Assembly (NCBI RefSeq): GCF_026385525.1
Contig: NZ_JANIDY010000001.1
Span: 930,001-994,000, forward strand
Direction of reading: 5' to 3'
DNA from: Bombella pluederhausensis
GTDB taxonomy: Bacteria; Pseudomonadota; Alphaproteobacteria; Acetobacterales; Acetobacteraceae
Length of the DNA stretch: 64,000 nucleotides
Under the pieces are notes generated by a model. That model saw nothing but the letters and a program-made list of their open reading frames with translations, had not been told where the DNA came from and did not search any database. This document shows positions 9,188 through 18,496 of this stretch, piece after piece (positions within the stretch are counted from its first letter, which is position 1; every line of letters starts with the position of its first letter). Both the position numbers and the translations under genes were made by a program.

Positions 9188-10870
9188 TTACTTGGCAAGC
9201 TCTGGCAGTGGGTTCATCAGAGCCGGGTTGTCGATGTAATCAACCGGCACGGCGATGACCACAGGGCCCTGTGTCTCCATACCTTCACGCAGGGCTGCCT
9301 TCAGGCTCTCCACGCTGTTGACGTTGATACCCTTGGCACCGAAGGAACGGGCAAAAGCGGCAAAGTCAATCGGACCGAAGGCCACAGCAGCATCACGGCC
9401 GTATTTCTTCTCCTCCTGAATACGGACCATGTTGAAGTGCTGATCCACCCAAATGATATGAATCAGATTGCTCTTGAGGCGAACGGCTGTCTCAAGATCC
9501 ATGGAGGACATCATGAAGCTGCCATCACCGGAAACAGAAATGACCTTCTGGGCCGGATTCAGCAGGCTGGCGGACATGGCCCACGGCAGAGCAACACCCA
9601 TTGTCTGCTGGCCGTTGCTGATGAGCATCTGGCGGGCACGGAATACTTCAAGGAAGCGTGCGTGCCAGATATGGAAAGACCCCATATCCAGACAGATCGT
9701 GATGTCCTGCGCCACGAAATCTTCCATCACCTTGATGATCTCAAGCGGATGGAGCATGCCCTGCTGAGAGCTCTTTGCCTTGGCGAAGGCATTATTCTGG
9801 GAAGCACGATAGACTTCCAGAATCTTGTCCAGAGCTGCACCGGAAGTCAGGGCGCCTGTCTCACGAGTCAGATGCTGCATGGTCAAGGCGATGGAGCCGA
9901 TCAGCTCAATCTCAGGGTTGAAGGCGTTATCCAGCTGAGCCGGAACGACATCAATATTGATGATCGGACGAGCGGATTTTCTGTTCCAGAGGCACGGATC
10001 ATACTCAATCGGATTGTACCCGATAGCCACGACCAGATCAGCCTCATCCAGCAGGTAATCACCATACTGGTTATGGAACAGACCAACACGGCCACCAAAG
10101 CGTGACACCAGGTCCTTGGAAACAGTACCAGCAGCCTGATAGGTGCCAACAACCGGCAGGTTCGTCTTCTTCAGGAAAGCACGGATGGCATCAGCATTTT
10201 CCGGACGGCTGGCCTTCATGCCCAGCAGGACGACCGGCTTCTTTGCCTTCTTCAGGGCAGCTGCTGCTTCCTTGATGACATCTTCCGGAGCCGGACCATC
10301 CTTGACGGCATTGCGGTTGCCCATCACCGGATAATCTTCCGTGATCTCAGAGTTCAGCACGTCCATCGGCACGCTGACGAAAGCACCACCCTGACGGGGG
10401 GTCTCAGCCGCACGGAACGCATTCGCGATCACCTCAGACGTAGCAGCCGGAGCACCGATTTCGGCGCTGTACTTCGTCACCGGGCGCAGCATGCTGACCG
10501 TGTCCATGCTCTGATGGGTCAGCTTCAGCAGGTCGGCACGACCGACAGCACCACCAATCGTCAGGACCGGATCGCCTTCGGAGGTTGCTGTGGCCAGACC
10601 AGTCGTCAGGTTGGAAACACCCGGACCAGATGTAGCAATCGCCACGCCAGCTTTACCTGTCAGGCGGCCGATACCCCCTGCCATGAAGACGGCATTCTGC
10701 TCGTGACGGGCCACGATTGTACGGATGGGGGAATCTTCCAGTGCCTCAAAGAGCCGGTCAATCTTTGCGCCGGGGATACCCACAATGTGGTCAACGCCGT
10801 GGGCCTCAAGATTACGGACGATCAGATCAGCGGCTGTCTGTGCTGGCTTGGAGGATTTTTTCTGTGTCAT
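9188..10870 (-). CDS. alsS: Acetolactate synthase, catabolic type
   Basis: This 560-residue thiamine-diphosphate enzyme condenses two pyruvates to acetolactate. The catalytic glutamate is in VARHEQNA (about residue 57), and the cofactor block is SGDGSFMMSS...WVDQHFNM near 445-480. The pairing with alsD and a LysR regulator, and the absence of a small regulatory subunit gene, point to the catabolic AlsS rather than the biosynthetic IlvB. An AGGGA ribosome site precedes the ATG. The gene follows alsD by 78 bases. Confidence 0.93.
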   Translation of the reverse strand: MTQKKSSKPAQTAADLIVRNLEAHGVDHIVGIPGAKIDRLFEALEDSPIRTIVARHEQNAVFMAGGIGRLTGKAGVAIATSGPGVSNLTTGLATATSEGDPVLTIGGAVGRADLLKLTHQSMDTVSMLRPVTKYSAEIGAPAATSEVIANAFRAAETPRQGGAFVSVPMDVLNSEITEDYPVMGNRNAVKDGPAPEDVIKEAAAALKKAKKPVVLLGMKASRPENADAIRAFLKKTNLPVVGTYQAAGTVSKDLVSRFGGRVGLFHNQYGDYLLDEADLVVAIGYNPIEYDPCLWNRKSARPIINIDVVPAQLDNAFNPEIELIGSIALTMQHLTRETGALTSGAALDKILEVYRASQNNAFAKAKSSQQGMLHPLEIIKVMEDFVAQDITICLDMGSFHIWHARFLEVFRARQMLISNGQQTMGVALPWAMSASLLNPAQKVISVSGDGSFMMSSMDLETAVRLKSNLIHIIWVDQHFNMVRIQEEKKYGRDAAVAFGPIDFAAFARSFGAKGINVNSVESLKAALREGMETQGPVVIAVPVDYIDNPALMNPLPELAK

Positions 10871-10948
10871 GATAGTTCCCTGATCATGCCCGCCCTGAAA
10901 ACGCCAGACGGGCCTTTATGGTCATGTATCAGCCGGGGGTCTGAAACC

Positions 10949-11680
10949 TCAGCCACCCTCTGCCGTGCGGATGGCCTCATGCAGACCAGCAGGCTGAAGG
11001 TCGGCCTTTGCGAAGTCTTCCGTCTTCGGGAGAGCAATCTCCAGATCGGAGATGCGGGCGACTTCCAGCTTGCCGGACTTCACACGGTAATTTGTCACAT
11101 GGCCGCCATGCTTGCGGTCATCACTGAGGACATGGAGGTGATAACCTGCGACATTAATCCCCTGCATGTAGGGTGGTGTGCGGAAGCCAAGCATCACACC
11201 GCTGATCTCGCCCATGCTGAAGGTCGGCTGCTTGGCCACAACTTCCAGCATCCCCGGATAGGGCTTATGCTGACAGAACACCGTACGGGTATCGACTTTC
11301 TCAAATTCACCCGTAAAGCGTACAGCACCGAAAAGATTGGGATTATCAATAAGCTCATTGACGAGTTCTTCGAACTCCTCCTTGTCCATGGGCTTATCAA
11401 TCGTCACCGTTTTTTCCGGTTCGAAATAAGTCACACAGGCAAAGGGGGTCTTCATATCCGCCGTGGTGCCAGAGGCAATCCCCTCGGAGCGGAACTGACG
11501 GACCTCACCTTCAGTCACAATCATCTCGCCATCCAGAGCATCAAACGTCCCCAGACCGAAATCACCATGCTGGACCAGCTCACCCAGCGTCATTTCACCG
11601 TCATAGACGGCATCCAGCAAGGCAGCCATCGTGGATGTCTGGAAAAGACGGTTTGGCTTTACACCTGAAGGTCGAGTCAT
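10949..11680 (-). CDS. alsD: Alpha-acetolactate decarboxylase
   Basis: From the ATG at 11680 (MTRPSGVKPNRLFQTSTM, behind AGGGGGC) the product has 243 residues, the usual family length. A longer upstream frame runs through the promoter and into the regulator gene and is not credible. The zinc ligands are visible in GYHLHVLSDDRKHGGH. The enzyme converts acetolactate to acetoin. It is the first gene of the leftward alsD-alsS pair and is divergent from the LysR regulator, giving pyruvate-to-acetoin conversion in one unit. Confidence 0.95.
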   Translation of the reverse strand: MTRPSGVKPNRLFQTSTMAALLDAVYDGEMTLGELVQHGDFGLGTFDALDGEMIVTEGEVRQFRSEGIASGTTADMKTPFACVTYFEPEKTVTIDKPMDKEEFEELVNELIDNPNLFGAVRFTGEFEKVDTRTVFCQHKPYPGMLEVVAKQPTFSMGEISGVMLGFRTPPYMQGINVAGYHLHVLSDDRKHGGHVTNYRVKSGKLEVARISDLEIALPKTEDFAKADLQPAGLHEAIRTAEGG

Positions 11681-11757
11681 ATTGCCCCCTGTGTTGTTAA
11701 TGTCTTCTTTTGTAATGCAGGGAAAAAACTCCCACAAATATATAGTTCCCATTATCT

Positions 11758-11776
11758 CCATATATTTTATATATGG
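11758..11776. promoter_or_regulatory. Palindrome in the alsD/alsR intergenic region
   Basis: CCATATAT, TTT and ATATATGG form a perfect inverted repeat ending three bases before the LysR-gene ATG. It may be the LysR-type binding site or an autoregulatory element. Confidence 0.5.
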
Positions 11777-11779
11777 CTT

Positions 11780-12688
11780 ATGGATATCCGACATTTCCGC
11801 TATTTCGTCACCATCGCCGAGACCGGCAACATCACCAAGGCCGCTGAAAAGCTGGGTATGGAGCAGCCTCCCCTCAGCCAGCAGATACGCCGTCTGGAGC
11901 AGACACTGGGCGTTTCTCTCTTTCGCCGGCAACCCCGTGGCGTAACGCTGACAGAGGCCGGGCTCACTCTCCTGCCTCATGCACGGCTGATCCTTGATCT
12001 CCGCCGTCAATTCATTGAAGACGCTCACGGGCTGGCTCAAGGCAAGAAAGGCCATCTCCGCATTGGGCTGGCGGGGGCTGTCCCCCTACTGCCCAGTATT
12101 CCTTTCGCCATCCGGCAGTTCAGCAACATCGCACCGGGCGTAACGCTCTCGCTGGAAGAAAGCAACACGCCTGCCCTCTGCGAGGCCCTGCTTTCCTACC
12201 GCATGGACATCACCATTTTGCGCCCTCCCGTGCCGGATCAGGCCAATGTGCGGGTCATTCCCCTCTTGGACGAACCTACATTGATCGCCCTGCCCAAAGG
12301 ACACCCCTTCACTGACGTACCGGAGCTGCATCTCAGCCGTCTGGCAACGGAACCACTCATCATCTTTCCCCGTGAGCTGGGGCCGGGTTTTTTCGATGCC
12401 ATTCTGGCAGCCTACCGGGATGCCGGTGTCACGCCCTCATTAGGCCAGCAGGCCCCCCAGATTGCCGGGACTATCCCTCTGGTAGCCGCAGGACTGGGCG
12501 TTTCCATCGTGCCGCAATCCCTCGATCAGCTTCATACAGGCGGGGTCACGTTCCACCGTATCGCCCGCCCTGCGCCCCATGCCACTCTGGCCATTGGCAT
12601 ACGGATGGGCGAACAGCCTCCGCTCATCCATCATTTCATCTCTGTTCTTCAGCAAGCCTGCAAAACTTACAAGGACCTGCCAACCTGA
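11780..12688 (+). CDS. alsR: LysR-family regulator, AlsR-like
   Basis: This 302-residue LysR-type regulator has the N-terminal winged helix-turn-helix MDIRHFRYFVTIAETGNIT...LSQQIRRLE (residues 1-60) and a type-2 periplasmic-binding-fold effector domain from about 90. Divergent placement next to alsD-alsS makes it the likely activator of acetoin formation, as AlsR is in Bacillus. No clear ribosome site precedes the ATG; a palindrome occupies that position. The name rests on context, since LysR paralogues are hard to separate by sequence alone. Confidence 0.8.
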   Translation: MDIRHFRYFVTIAETGNITKAAEKLGMEQPPLSQQIRRLEQTLGVSLFRRQPRGVTLTEAGLTLLPHARLILDLRRQFIEDAHGLAQGKKGHLRIGLAGAVPLLPSIPFAIRQFSNIAPGVTLSLEESNTPALCEALLSYRMDITILRPPVPDQANVRVIPLLDEPTLIALPKGHPFTDVPELHLSRLATEPLIIFPRELGPGFFDAILAAYRDAGVTPSLGQQAPQIAGTIPLVAAGLGVSIVPQSLDQLHTGGVTFHRIARPAPHATLAIGIRMGEQPPLIHHFISVLQQACKTYKDLPT

Positions 12689-12704
12689 CAGACCTATGAA
12701 CAGA

Positions 12705-12748
12705 AAAGCCTTCCCCACAGGTACAAACGTACCCACAGGAAAGGCTTT
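12705..12748. terminator. Terminator between alsR and gapR
   Basis: Outer arms AAAGCCTT (12705-12712) and AAGGCTTT (12741-12748) surround an inner GGTAC-AAAC-GTACC hairpin between convergent genes. Confidence 0.65.
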
Positions 12749-12780
12749 CTCATCATATCAGGTCAAAAAGACCGACCTGC

Positions 12781-13047
12781 TTACATGCCCAGCGCACGGC
12801 GATAGATGTCGAGCAGGGTCTCCTGCTCCTCCACCTCGGCAGGCTCCTGCTTACGCAGTTTCAGAAGCTGCTTCACCACTTTCACATCAAAGCCGGCTGA
12901 TTTTGCTTCCTGAAATACGTCACGAATATCGGACCCGAGGGCTTTGCGTTCTTCTTCAAGGCGTTCAACACGCTCAATGATGGACCGCAGACGGTCCACA
13001 GCGATACCACCCGTTACGGCACCCTCATCACCATTGCCAATAGCCAT
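12781..13047 (-). CDS. gapR: GapR-like DUF2312 nucleoid-associated protein
   Basis: This 88-residue protein has the DUF2312 pattern: LRSIIERVERLEEERKAL, then DVFQEAKSAGFDVKVVKQL, and an end in DIYRRALGM. GapR of Caulobacter is an essential nucleoid-associated protein that clamps overtwisted DNA ahead of polymerases and aids gyrase and topoisomerase IV. The family is largely alphaproteobacterial. A strong AGGAGAAGG ribosome site lies before the ATG at 13047. Confidence 0.9.
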   Translation of the reverse strand: MAIGNGDEGAVTGGIAVDRLRSIIERVERLEEERKALGSDIRDVFQEAKSAGFDVKVVKQLLKLRKQEPAEVEEQETLLDIYRRALGM

Positions 13048-13231
13048 ACCTTCTCCTCCTCACTATACCCGAATGCCGGTTCCTCAGAGCGGCTTATCGC
13101 CCTCTCATACCCATGGTCAATACCACGCCTGCGAAAGAGCCACAGGCAGCAGCCACCCCGTAAGAAAAGGAACCGCACGAACCGGAACGAAACCGTTTCT
13201 CCTCCATCCCCTCCATCCGTTCTGATATGGC

Positions 13232-13259
13232 TTGAACGAGACCAGAGACAGGCTTTAAA
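13232..13259 (+). promoter_or_regulatory. Possible zwf promoter
   Basis: TTGAAC (13232-13237) and TTTAAA (13254-13259) are separated by 16 bases, about 75 bases before the zwf start. The remainder of 13048-13335 holds no convincing gene. Confidence 0.4.
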
Positions 13260-13335
13260 AGAGGACCAGAAACAGGATACGGGGGCAAAGATAACCCGCC
13301 CCGGAGTTTCCAGAACAGGAAAGGTACGCCTTATC

Positions 13336-14808
13336 ATGGCACACTCTCAGCAGACCGCCCCGTTTGACTACGTCATCTTCGGCGCCACGGGCGATCTGAC
13401 GATGCGCAAACTTCTCCCGGCCCTCTATAACCAGCTTCGTGTTGGCCATGTTCCGGAGGAGGCCCGTATCATCGGGACTGCCCGGTCTTCCCTGTCCCGT
13501 GACGAGTATATTGCCCGTGCCCGTGAAGCTCTGGAAAACTTCCTGCCAGAACAGCACAAAAATGCCGAGCTGATCGAGCGTTTCCTCAAGAAAGTTCATT
13601 ACGTTACGCTGGATGGCACGAAAAGCGACCATAACTGGGATGACCTGAAGGCCGTTCTGGACCAGTCCCCGGCTGACCGTATCCGTGTCTTCTACTACTC
13701 CACGGCACCGCAGCTTTTTGAAGCCATCAGCGAGAATCTCCACCGTTTCGGCTTCATCACCCCGCAGTCCCGTGTCGTGCTGGAAAAGCCGATCGGAACA
13801 GACAGTGCCTCTGCCAAGGCCATCAATGATGGTGTGAGCCGCTTCTTTGAAGAAAACCAGATTTTCCGCATCGACCATTATCTGGGTAAGGAAACCGTGC
13901 AGGACATCATCGCCCTGCGCTTTGCCAACCCGATCTTCAGTGCTGTCTGGTCTGCTGAGCACATCCAGAGCATTCAGATTACCGCTGCCGAGACCGTAGG
14001 TGTGGAAGGCCGTGCCGCCTATTATGACACGTCCGGCGCCCTGCGTGACATGATCCAGAACCATCTTCTTCAGGTCCTCAGCCTCTGCGCTATGGAGCCA
14101 CCGGCTGATCTGGAGGCAGATTCTGTCCGTGACGCCAAGGTGAACGTCCTGAAAGCTCTGCGCCCTATCCCGGAAGATAAAGTCGCCAGCGAGACGGTCC
14201 GTGCCCAGTACGTCAAAGGTGAGCTGAAAGGTAAGCCTGTTCCGGGTTATCTGGAGGAGCTGGGCGATGAGAGCCACACCGAGACCTACGCCGTCATGCG
14301 GGCCTATATCGATACACCACGCTGGAAGGATGTGCCTTTCTACATCCGCACGGCAAAGCGTTCGACAAAGAAGGTGAGCGAAGTCATCGTAACCTTCAAG
14401 AAATCCGCGTCTTCCCTGTTCGGCACATCTGCCGCGTCTGACCGTCTGGTAATCCGCCTCCAGCCGGATGAAGGGTTCGGGCTGGCTCTGAATATCAAGA
14501 ATCCTGCGGCTGCCGGGTTTGACCTCCAGCATGGCAGCATGACCGGAAAGTTTGCTCCGGCTGACGGGTCCCTCATCCCGGATTCCTACGAGCGTCTGAT
14601 GCTGGATGCTGTCCGTGGTTATCCGGCCCTTTTCATTCGCCGTGATGAAGTGGAAGCCGCATGGGCATGGGTTGAACCGACCCTGAAAGCATGGGCTGCC
14701 AACAAAGCACCGATGGCGCATTACGCTGCCGGTTCCTACGGGCCGGAAGAAGCACGCCGCTTCATCGCCACAACAGGCGATGCGTGGCATGAAGACATGG
14801 CGCACTGA
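13336..14808 (+). CDS. zwf: Glucose-6-phosphate dehydrogenase
   Basis: This 490-residue protein has the dinucleotide-binding GATGDLTMRKL near residues 15-25. The substrate-binding and catalytic signature RIDHYLGKETVQD lies near 178-190. The enzyme oxidises glucose-6-phosphate to 6-phosphogluconolactone, entry to the pentose phosphate route, the main sugar pathway in acetic acid bacteria. It is monocistronic by appearance: its own promoter lies upstream and a strong terminator follows at 14864. Confidence 0.97.
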   Translation: MAHSQQTAPFDYVIFGATGDLTMRKLLPALYNQLRVGHVPEEARIIGTARSSLSRDEYIARAREALENFLPEQHKNAELIERFLKKVHYVTLDGTKSDHNWDDLKAVLDQSPADRIRVFYYSTAPQLFEAISENLHRFGFITPQSRVVLEKPIGTDSASAKAINDGVSRFFEENQIFRIDHYLGKETVQDIIALRFANPIFSAVWSAEHIQSIQITAAETVGVEGRAAYYDTSGALRDMIQNHLLQVLSLCAMEPPADLEADSVRDAKVNVLKALRPIPEDKVASETVRAQYVKGELKGKPVPGYLEELGDESHTETYAVMRAYIDTPRWKDVPFYIRTAKRSTKKVSEVIVTFKKSASSLFGTSAASDRLVIRLQPDEGFGLALNIKNPAAAGFDLQHGSMTGKFAPADGSLIPDSYERLMLDAVRGYPALFIRRDEVEAAWAWVEPTLKAWAANKAPMAHYAAGSYGPEEARRFIATTGDAWHEDMAH

Positions 14809-14863
14809 TCTGCCCATGAGCAGCAACAGGAACGGTTTCCCCGTGCCTGCCATATGATTCGGC

Positions 14864-14895
14864 AAACCGCCCTGTCCTTTCTGGCAGGGCGGTTT
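14864..14895 (+). terminator. Terminator after zwf
   Basis: AAACCGCCCTG and CAGGGCGGTTTT form a perfect 11-base stem around a 10-base loop, ending in four Ts. Confidence 0.85.
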
Positions 14896-14947
14896 TGCCT
14901 ATCCGTCCTTTCACCTTTTGTCCATCCAGCCCCAAGGCACTCCCATC

Positions 14948-15403
14948 ATGACAGAACCCACCACACCACCCCGGTTAGGCCGCCGCCGTCCAAGGCCGCC
15001 ACGCTCCCTGAAACAGCACATCATCCGCCGCCTCATTGTCGTGGTTCCTGCTTTCCTGCTCATGTTCACCTTTGTCCGCACTGGGATACTGGACAGTCTC
15101 TATGACCAGTTTACCTTCAGTAAACTAAGCTGGTTCGACAATACCGCCCTTGTGGAGCATCTGCGCACCGTCATCACTCATAAGGGGCTGACCACTCTGC
15201 CGCGGCGCTGCCTTGTCATGGTCGTCAACGGGGATGGCAGCGTGAACACACCCACGATTGACGTGCTGGGACGGCATGGGAATGGCTGCCCCGGTGACAA
15301 ACCTTCGGCAGAACTGCTCTTTCATGTGCGGGTGGATCGTGCAGGCCAGAGCATCATGACCGATGCAGGCTCGCCCGACATGTACCACCCCCTTACCCCC
15401 TGA
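14948..15403 (+). CDS. Hypothetical membrane-anchored protein
   Basis: This 151-residue product starts at the ATG at 14948; an upstream TTG is less likely. It has a proline- and arginine-rich N-terminus (RLGRRRPRPPRS), one membrane helix (about residues 28-50) and a C-terminal extracytoplasmic part with two cysteines (PRRCLVMVV and GNGCPGDK). It lies between the zwf terminator and rnpB. I do not recognise the family. The cysteine pair could form a disulfide in the periplasm. Confidence 0.6.
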   Translation: MTEPTTPPRLGRRRPRPPRSLKQHIIRRLIVVVPAFLLMFTFVRTGILDSLYDQFTFSKLSWFDNTALVEHLRTVITHKGLTTLPRRCLVMVVNGDGSVNTPTIDVLGRHGNGCPGDKPSAELLFHVRVDRAGQSIMTDAGSPDMYHPLTP

Positions 15404-15428
15404 TGAATGCCCTGACCTGACCTGCCGC

Positions 15429-15457
15429 TTGACCCGCCCCGGACAGGCAGGCATAAG
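15429..15457 (+). promoter_or_regulatory. rnpB promoter
   Basis: TTGACC (15429-15434) and CATAAG (15452-15457) are 17 bases apart. The -10 box ends seven bases before the predicted 5' end of RNase P RNA. Confidence 0.7.
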
Positions 15458-15464
15458 CACCCCC

Positions 15465-15869
<405 letters not shown>

Positions 15870-16136
15870 CCTCATCGTCCGCTCATGACCAGTCACGTCA
15901 CAAGTCATCACCAGTTATGACCATGACGGGCCGAATACAGACACTCTCCTCCTCTCATTACCCCTTTGAAAATCCACATCTTCTTGGTCTCCGCCACAGA
16001 AGCCAGCTTCATATTGATGACATATTTCACGAAACTCTTGTTAAGTATTTATGCGACTTCTCTTAACGATCCACATCTCCTTTCCAGTGTCCTCACAATA
16101 AAAAGACAGGACACTGCCATTTTTCGCAATAAAACT
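15870..16136. other. Intergenic stretch between rnpB and the mraZ promoter
   Basis: No convincing gene is seen. It holds two similar segments (CATGACCAGTCACG and CATCACCAGTTATG) and, at 16085-16116, a hairpin with perfect arms CAGTGTCCT and AGGACACTG. The hairpin is followed by a T-rich stretch that may insulate the dcw operon. Confidence 0.5.
16085..16125 (+). terminator. Hairpin and T-run upstream of the dcw promoter
   Basis: Perfect nine-base arms (16085-16093 and 16108-16116) surround a 14-base loop, and five Ts follow at 16120-16124. Confidence 0.5.
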
Positions 16137-16164
16137 TTGACGTCCCATAAAATCCCATGATACC
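16137..16164 (+). promoter_or_regulatory. Possible dcw operon promoter
   Basis: A TTGACG -35 box (16137-16142) is followed after 16 bases by GATACC (16159-16164). The MraZ boxes overlap the spacer and -10 region, so MraZ binding would block polymerase. Confidence 0.45.
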
Positions 16165-16178
16165 CCATAACATCCCAC
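16143..16178 (-). promoter_or_regulatory. Four phased MraZ boxes
   Basis: CCCA(T/C) occurs at 16144, 16154, 16164 and 16174, exactly 10 bases apart. On the minus strand this reads TGGGN-N5 repeated four times, the direct-repeat operator known for MraZ upstream of mraZ in E. coli. The array lies about 65 bases before the mraZ start. Confidence 0.85.
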
Positions 16179-16241
16179 CATCGGGGAATGGCATCGACCG
16201 TCCATCATTCACAGGCAAGGGAGGGAGGGACTTTTCAGATC

Positions 16242-16718
16242 ATGACCATGTTTCTCGGAACCCACGCCAGCCGGGTGGACGCCAAAGGCCGCATTTCCAT
16301 TCCCTCTCCCTTCCGCACTGTCCTGCGGGAACAGGCACGGCCGGGAGATGCCCTGATGATCATTCGGCCCTCCCACCTGCATGATTGCCTTGAGGGATGG
16401 TCTGCATCCGCCTTTTTCGCCTTCTCCAGTGCGCTGGATGACTATGATCCTTTTTCAGAAGATCATGACGATCTGGCCACAAGCCTTTATGCCGATGCTT
16501 ATCCTCTGGACTGCGACAAAGAAGGCCGGGTTAATCTCCCAAAAAACCTGAAAGACCACGCCAAACTGGAAGGAGACGTCACCTTCATGGGGCTGGGCCG
16601 TGTCTTCCAGATATGGAACCCGACACTTGCCGAAGGCCGCCGAGAACAGGCCCGCAGCCGCGCACGGGACCTTGGCCGCCATAGACGCCCCACCGCTCAG
16701 GAGGCTTCCACATCATGA
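16242..16718 (+). CDS. mraZ: Transcriptional regulator MraZ
   Basis: This 158-residue protein has two AbrB-like half domains, each with the DAKGRISIP / DKEGRVNLP type signature (near residues 12-20 and 90-98). MraZ binds TGGGN repeats and represses its own dcw operon. Four such repeats lie just upstream. The ATG at 16242 is chosen because AGGGAGGGA lies about 12 bases before it; an ATG two codons later is possible. Its stop overlaps the rsmH start (ATGA). Confidence 0.95.
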   Translation: MTMFLGTHASRVDAKGRISIPSPFRTVLREQARPGDALMIIRPSHLHDCLEGWSASAFFAFSSALDDYDPFSEDHDDLATSLYADAYPLDCDKEGRVNLPKNLKDHAKLEGDVTFMGLGRVFQIWNPTLAEGRREQARSRARDLGRHRRPTAQEASTS

Positions 16719-17689
16719 ATCACGCCTATCAGATCGCTGAGGAAATGCAGCAGGAAGGTCACTTCCCCGTCATGCTGCCAGAGGTTCTGGAAACCCTGAA
16801 TCCTCAGGCAGAGGGCGTGTATCTGGATGGTACCTTTGGCGGTGGCGGTTACAGCCGTGCCCTCCTGCGTGCCGCCCCCTGCACCGTCCACGCCATTGAC
16901 CGTGACCCCGATGCCATCAAACGGGGGCAGCCCCTCGTTGCCGCCTCTGAAGGACGGCTGCACCTCCATCAGGGGACCTTCAGCGCCATGAAAGAACTGG
17001 TCGGTCATGTCGGTCCCTTTCAGGGCATCGTGCTGGACCTTGGCATGTCCTCCTTCCAGCTCGATCAGGAAGATCGTGGCTTTTCCTTCCGTCATGATGG
17101 CCCGCTGGATATGCGCATGAGCACTGACGGGCTGAGCGCTGCCGATATCGTCAATGGCGAGAAAGAGCAGGCTCTGGCAGATATTCTGTATCATTATGGT
17201 GAAGAACGCCGCTCCCGCCGTGTCGCACGGGCCATTGTCGATGCCCGCCAGAGTGGCCCGATACAGACAACCGGGCAACTTGCCGAGATCATCCGTAAGG
17301 CCGTTCCCAAAGAGCGCCCCAATTTTGACCCTGCCACACGCAGCTTTCAGGCCATTCGCATCGCCGTGAATGATGAGCTGGGAGAGCTGGAACGCACCCT
17401 AGAGGCCGCTCCTACCCTTCTGGCCCCGGGTGGGGTTTTCTGCATCGTGACCTTCCATTCTCTGGAGGACAGGATGACAAAACGGGCTCTCGCACGGCTG
17501 GCTGGCCGCGTAGCCGGCCCTTCCCGCCACACACCGCTCTCCATGCAGCGCTCAGAAGCCCCTGCTTTTGAGCTCCTGCACACACGCCCACGCACACCGA
17601 CAGAAAAAGAACTACAGCTTAACCCCCGCTCCCGCAGCGCACGTCTGCGCGCCCTGCGGCGCCTCCCCGCCAATGGAGCCCCAGCATGA
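16715..17689 (+). CDS. rsmH: 16S rRNA (cytosine-1402-N4)-methyltransferase RsmH
   Basis: This 324-residue SAM-dependent methyltransferase has the glycine-rich motif I ([16 protein letters not shown], about 36-51), the [11 protein letters not shown] block and the C-terminal ITFHSLEDR-type motif (here [13 protein letters not shown]). It methylates N4 of C1402 in the decoding centre of 16S rRNA. It overlaps mraZ by four bases upstream and ftsL by four bases downstream, so it is translationally coupled in the dcw operon. Confidence 0.97.
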   Translation: MNHAYQIAEEMQQEGHFPVMLPEVLETLNPQAEGVYLDGTFGGGGYSRALLRAAPCTVHAIDRDPDAIKRGQPLVAASEGRLHLHQGTFSAMKELVGHVGPFQGIVLDLGMSSFQLDQEDRGFSFRHDGPLDMRMSTDGLSAADIVNGEKEQALADILYHYGEERRSRRVARAIVDARQSGPIQTTGQLAEIIRKAVPKERPNFDPATRSFQAIRIAVNDELGELERTLEAAPTLLAPGGVFCIVTFHSLEDRMTKRALARLAGRVAGPSRHTPLSMQRSEAPAFELLHTRPRTPTEKELQLNPRSRSARLRALRRLPANGAPA

Positions 17690-18441
17690 TCCGTTTCGTT
17701 ACCCTTTTCTGCGCCGCTATGGCCGCCGGTTCTGGCCTGTTTCTCTATACAAAGAAACACGAGACCCTCGTGCTCAATCAGGACATCCGGAAGACGGTCG
17801 AGGATACACGCCGTGTCCAGCAGCAGACAGCCATCCTTCGCACCCAGTGGGCTCTCCTGAACCAGCCTGACCGCCTGAGCGCTCTGGCTCAGCGTGTCCT
17901 ACCGGAGTTGAGTCAGGTGGAGCCGACCCAGTTCGTCCAGCTGGCAGACCTTCAGAAGCGTCTCCCGGCTATCGACCACCGTATTATCCCTCCCTCACCT
18001 GGCCATACCGTGCAGCCACAGCCCAAGAAGGTGTCAGCCACACCTGTGGAGCCTGCCCACCCCGTGCCGGCAGCCGCTACGGTACACCCTCAGCATGACA
18101 TGACCACAACGGCGGCTGTGGATCATCACACCAGCCGCCCACGCATGCGTGATGCCAATGGCGAGACGGACCGGCAACTGGAGAGAAGTCTGGCCCTTCT
18201 TAGCGGTCAGGGGAGCAGTGGCACGCCCCGCCATCACGCTCATGCTCTGGATATCGACCATAAGAAGGCACATCCCACCCCCGACCATACGCATGATGAA
18301 CCTACCGAGGATGTTGTCTGGCATCCGGCCCAGCCGGGGGGGCATCGGGTCCGGGCTCATATGGGAGGGATTCACACCGCCTCCGCCCCAGCAACAGGGG
18401 ATCAGTCTTCTCTCCCGCCGCCCGTTCCTCTGACCAACTGA
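17686..18441 (+). CDS. ftsL: FtsL-like division protein with long C-terminal extension
   Basis: Its position between rsmH and ftsI, an N-terminal membrane helix (about residues 3-21) and a following short coiled coil ending in [16 protein letters not shown] are the marks of FtsL in alphaproteobacteria. FtsL forms a complex with FtsB and FtsQ at the septum. The product has 251 residues, about twice the usual FtsL length. Residues from about 100 on form a proline- and histidine-rich, low-complexity tail. Identification rests on synteny and the short conserved block. Confidence 0.75.
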   Translation: MIRFVTLFCAAMAAGSGLFLYTKKHETLVLNQDIRKTVEDTRRVQQQTAILRTQWALLNQPDRLSALAQRVLPELSQVEPTQFVQLADLQKRLPAIDHRIIPPSPGHTVQPQPKKVSATPVEPAHPVPAAATVHPQHDMTTTAAVDHHTSRPRMRDANGETDRQLERSLALLSGQGSSGTPRHHAHALDIDHKKAHPTPDHTHDEPTEDVVWHPAQPGGHRVRAHMGGIHTASAPATGDQSSLPPPVPLTN

Positions 18442-18496
18442 GCCAGAGGCGGGTCTTGCGCCCGTTCACGTCTCATACCTGCCGAGCCTACGCCCC

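Noticed and set aside
9179-11668. Long plus-strand frames opposite alsS and alsD
   Set aside because: They are antisense to two genes with clear catalytic motifs and have no family features of their own.
13255-14865. 536-codon open frame on the minus strand opposite zwf
   Set aside because: It is a full-length antisense shadow of the strongly supported zwf gene, made possible by GC-rich codon use; it shows no recognisable family and no ribosome site.
16143-16178. Short regular repeats considered as a CRISPR array
   Set aside because: Units are 10 bases with five-base spacers, matching the MraZ operator, far too short for CRISPR; no cas genes are present.
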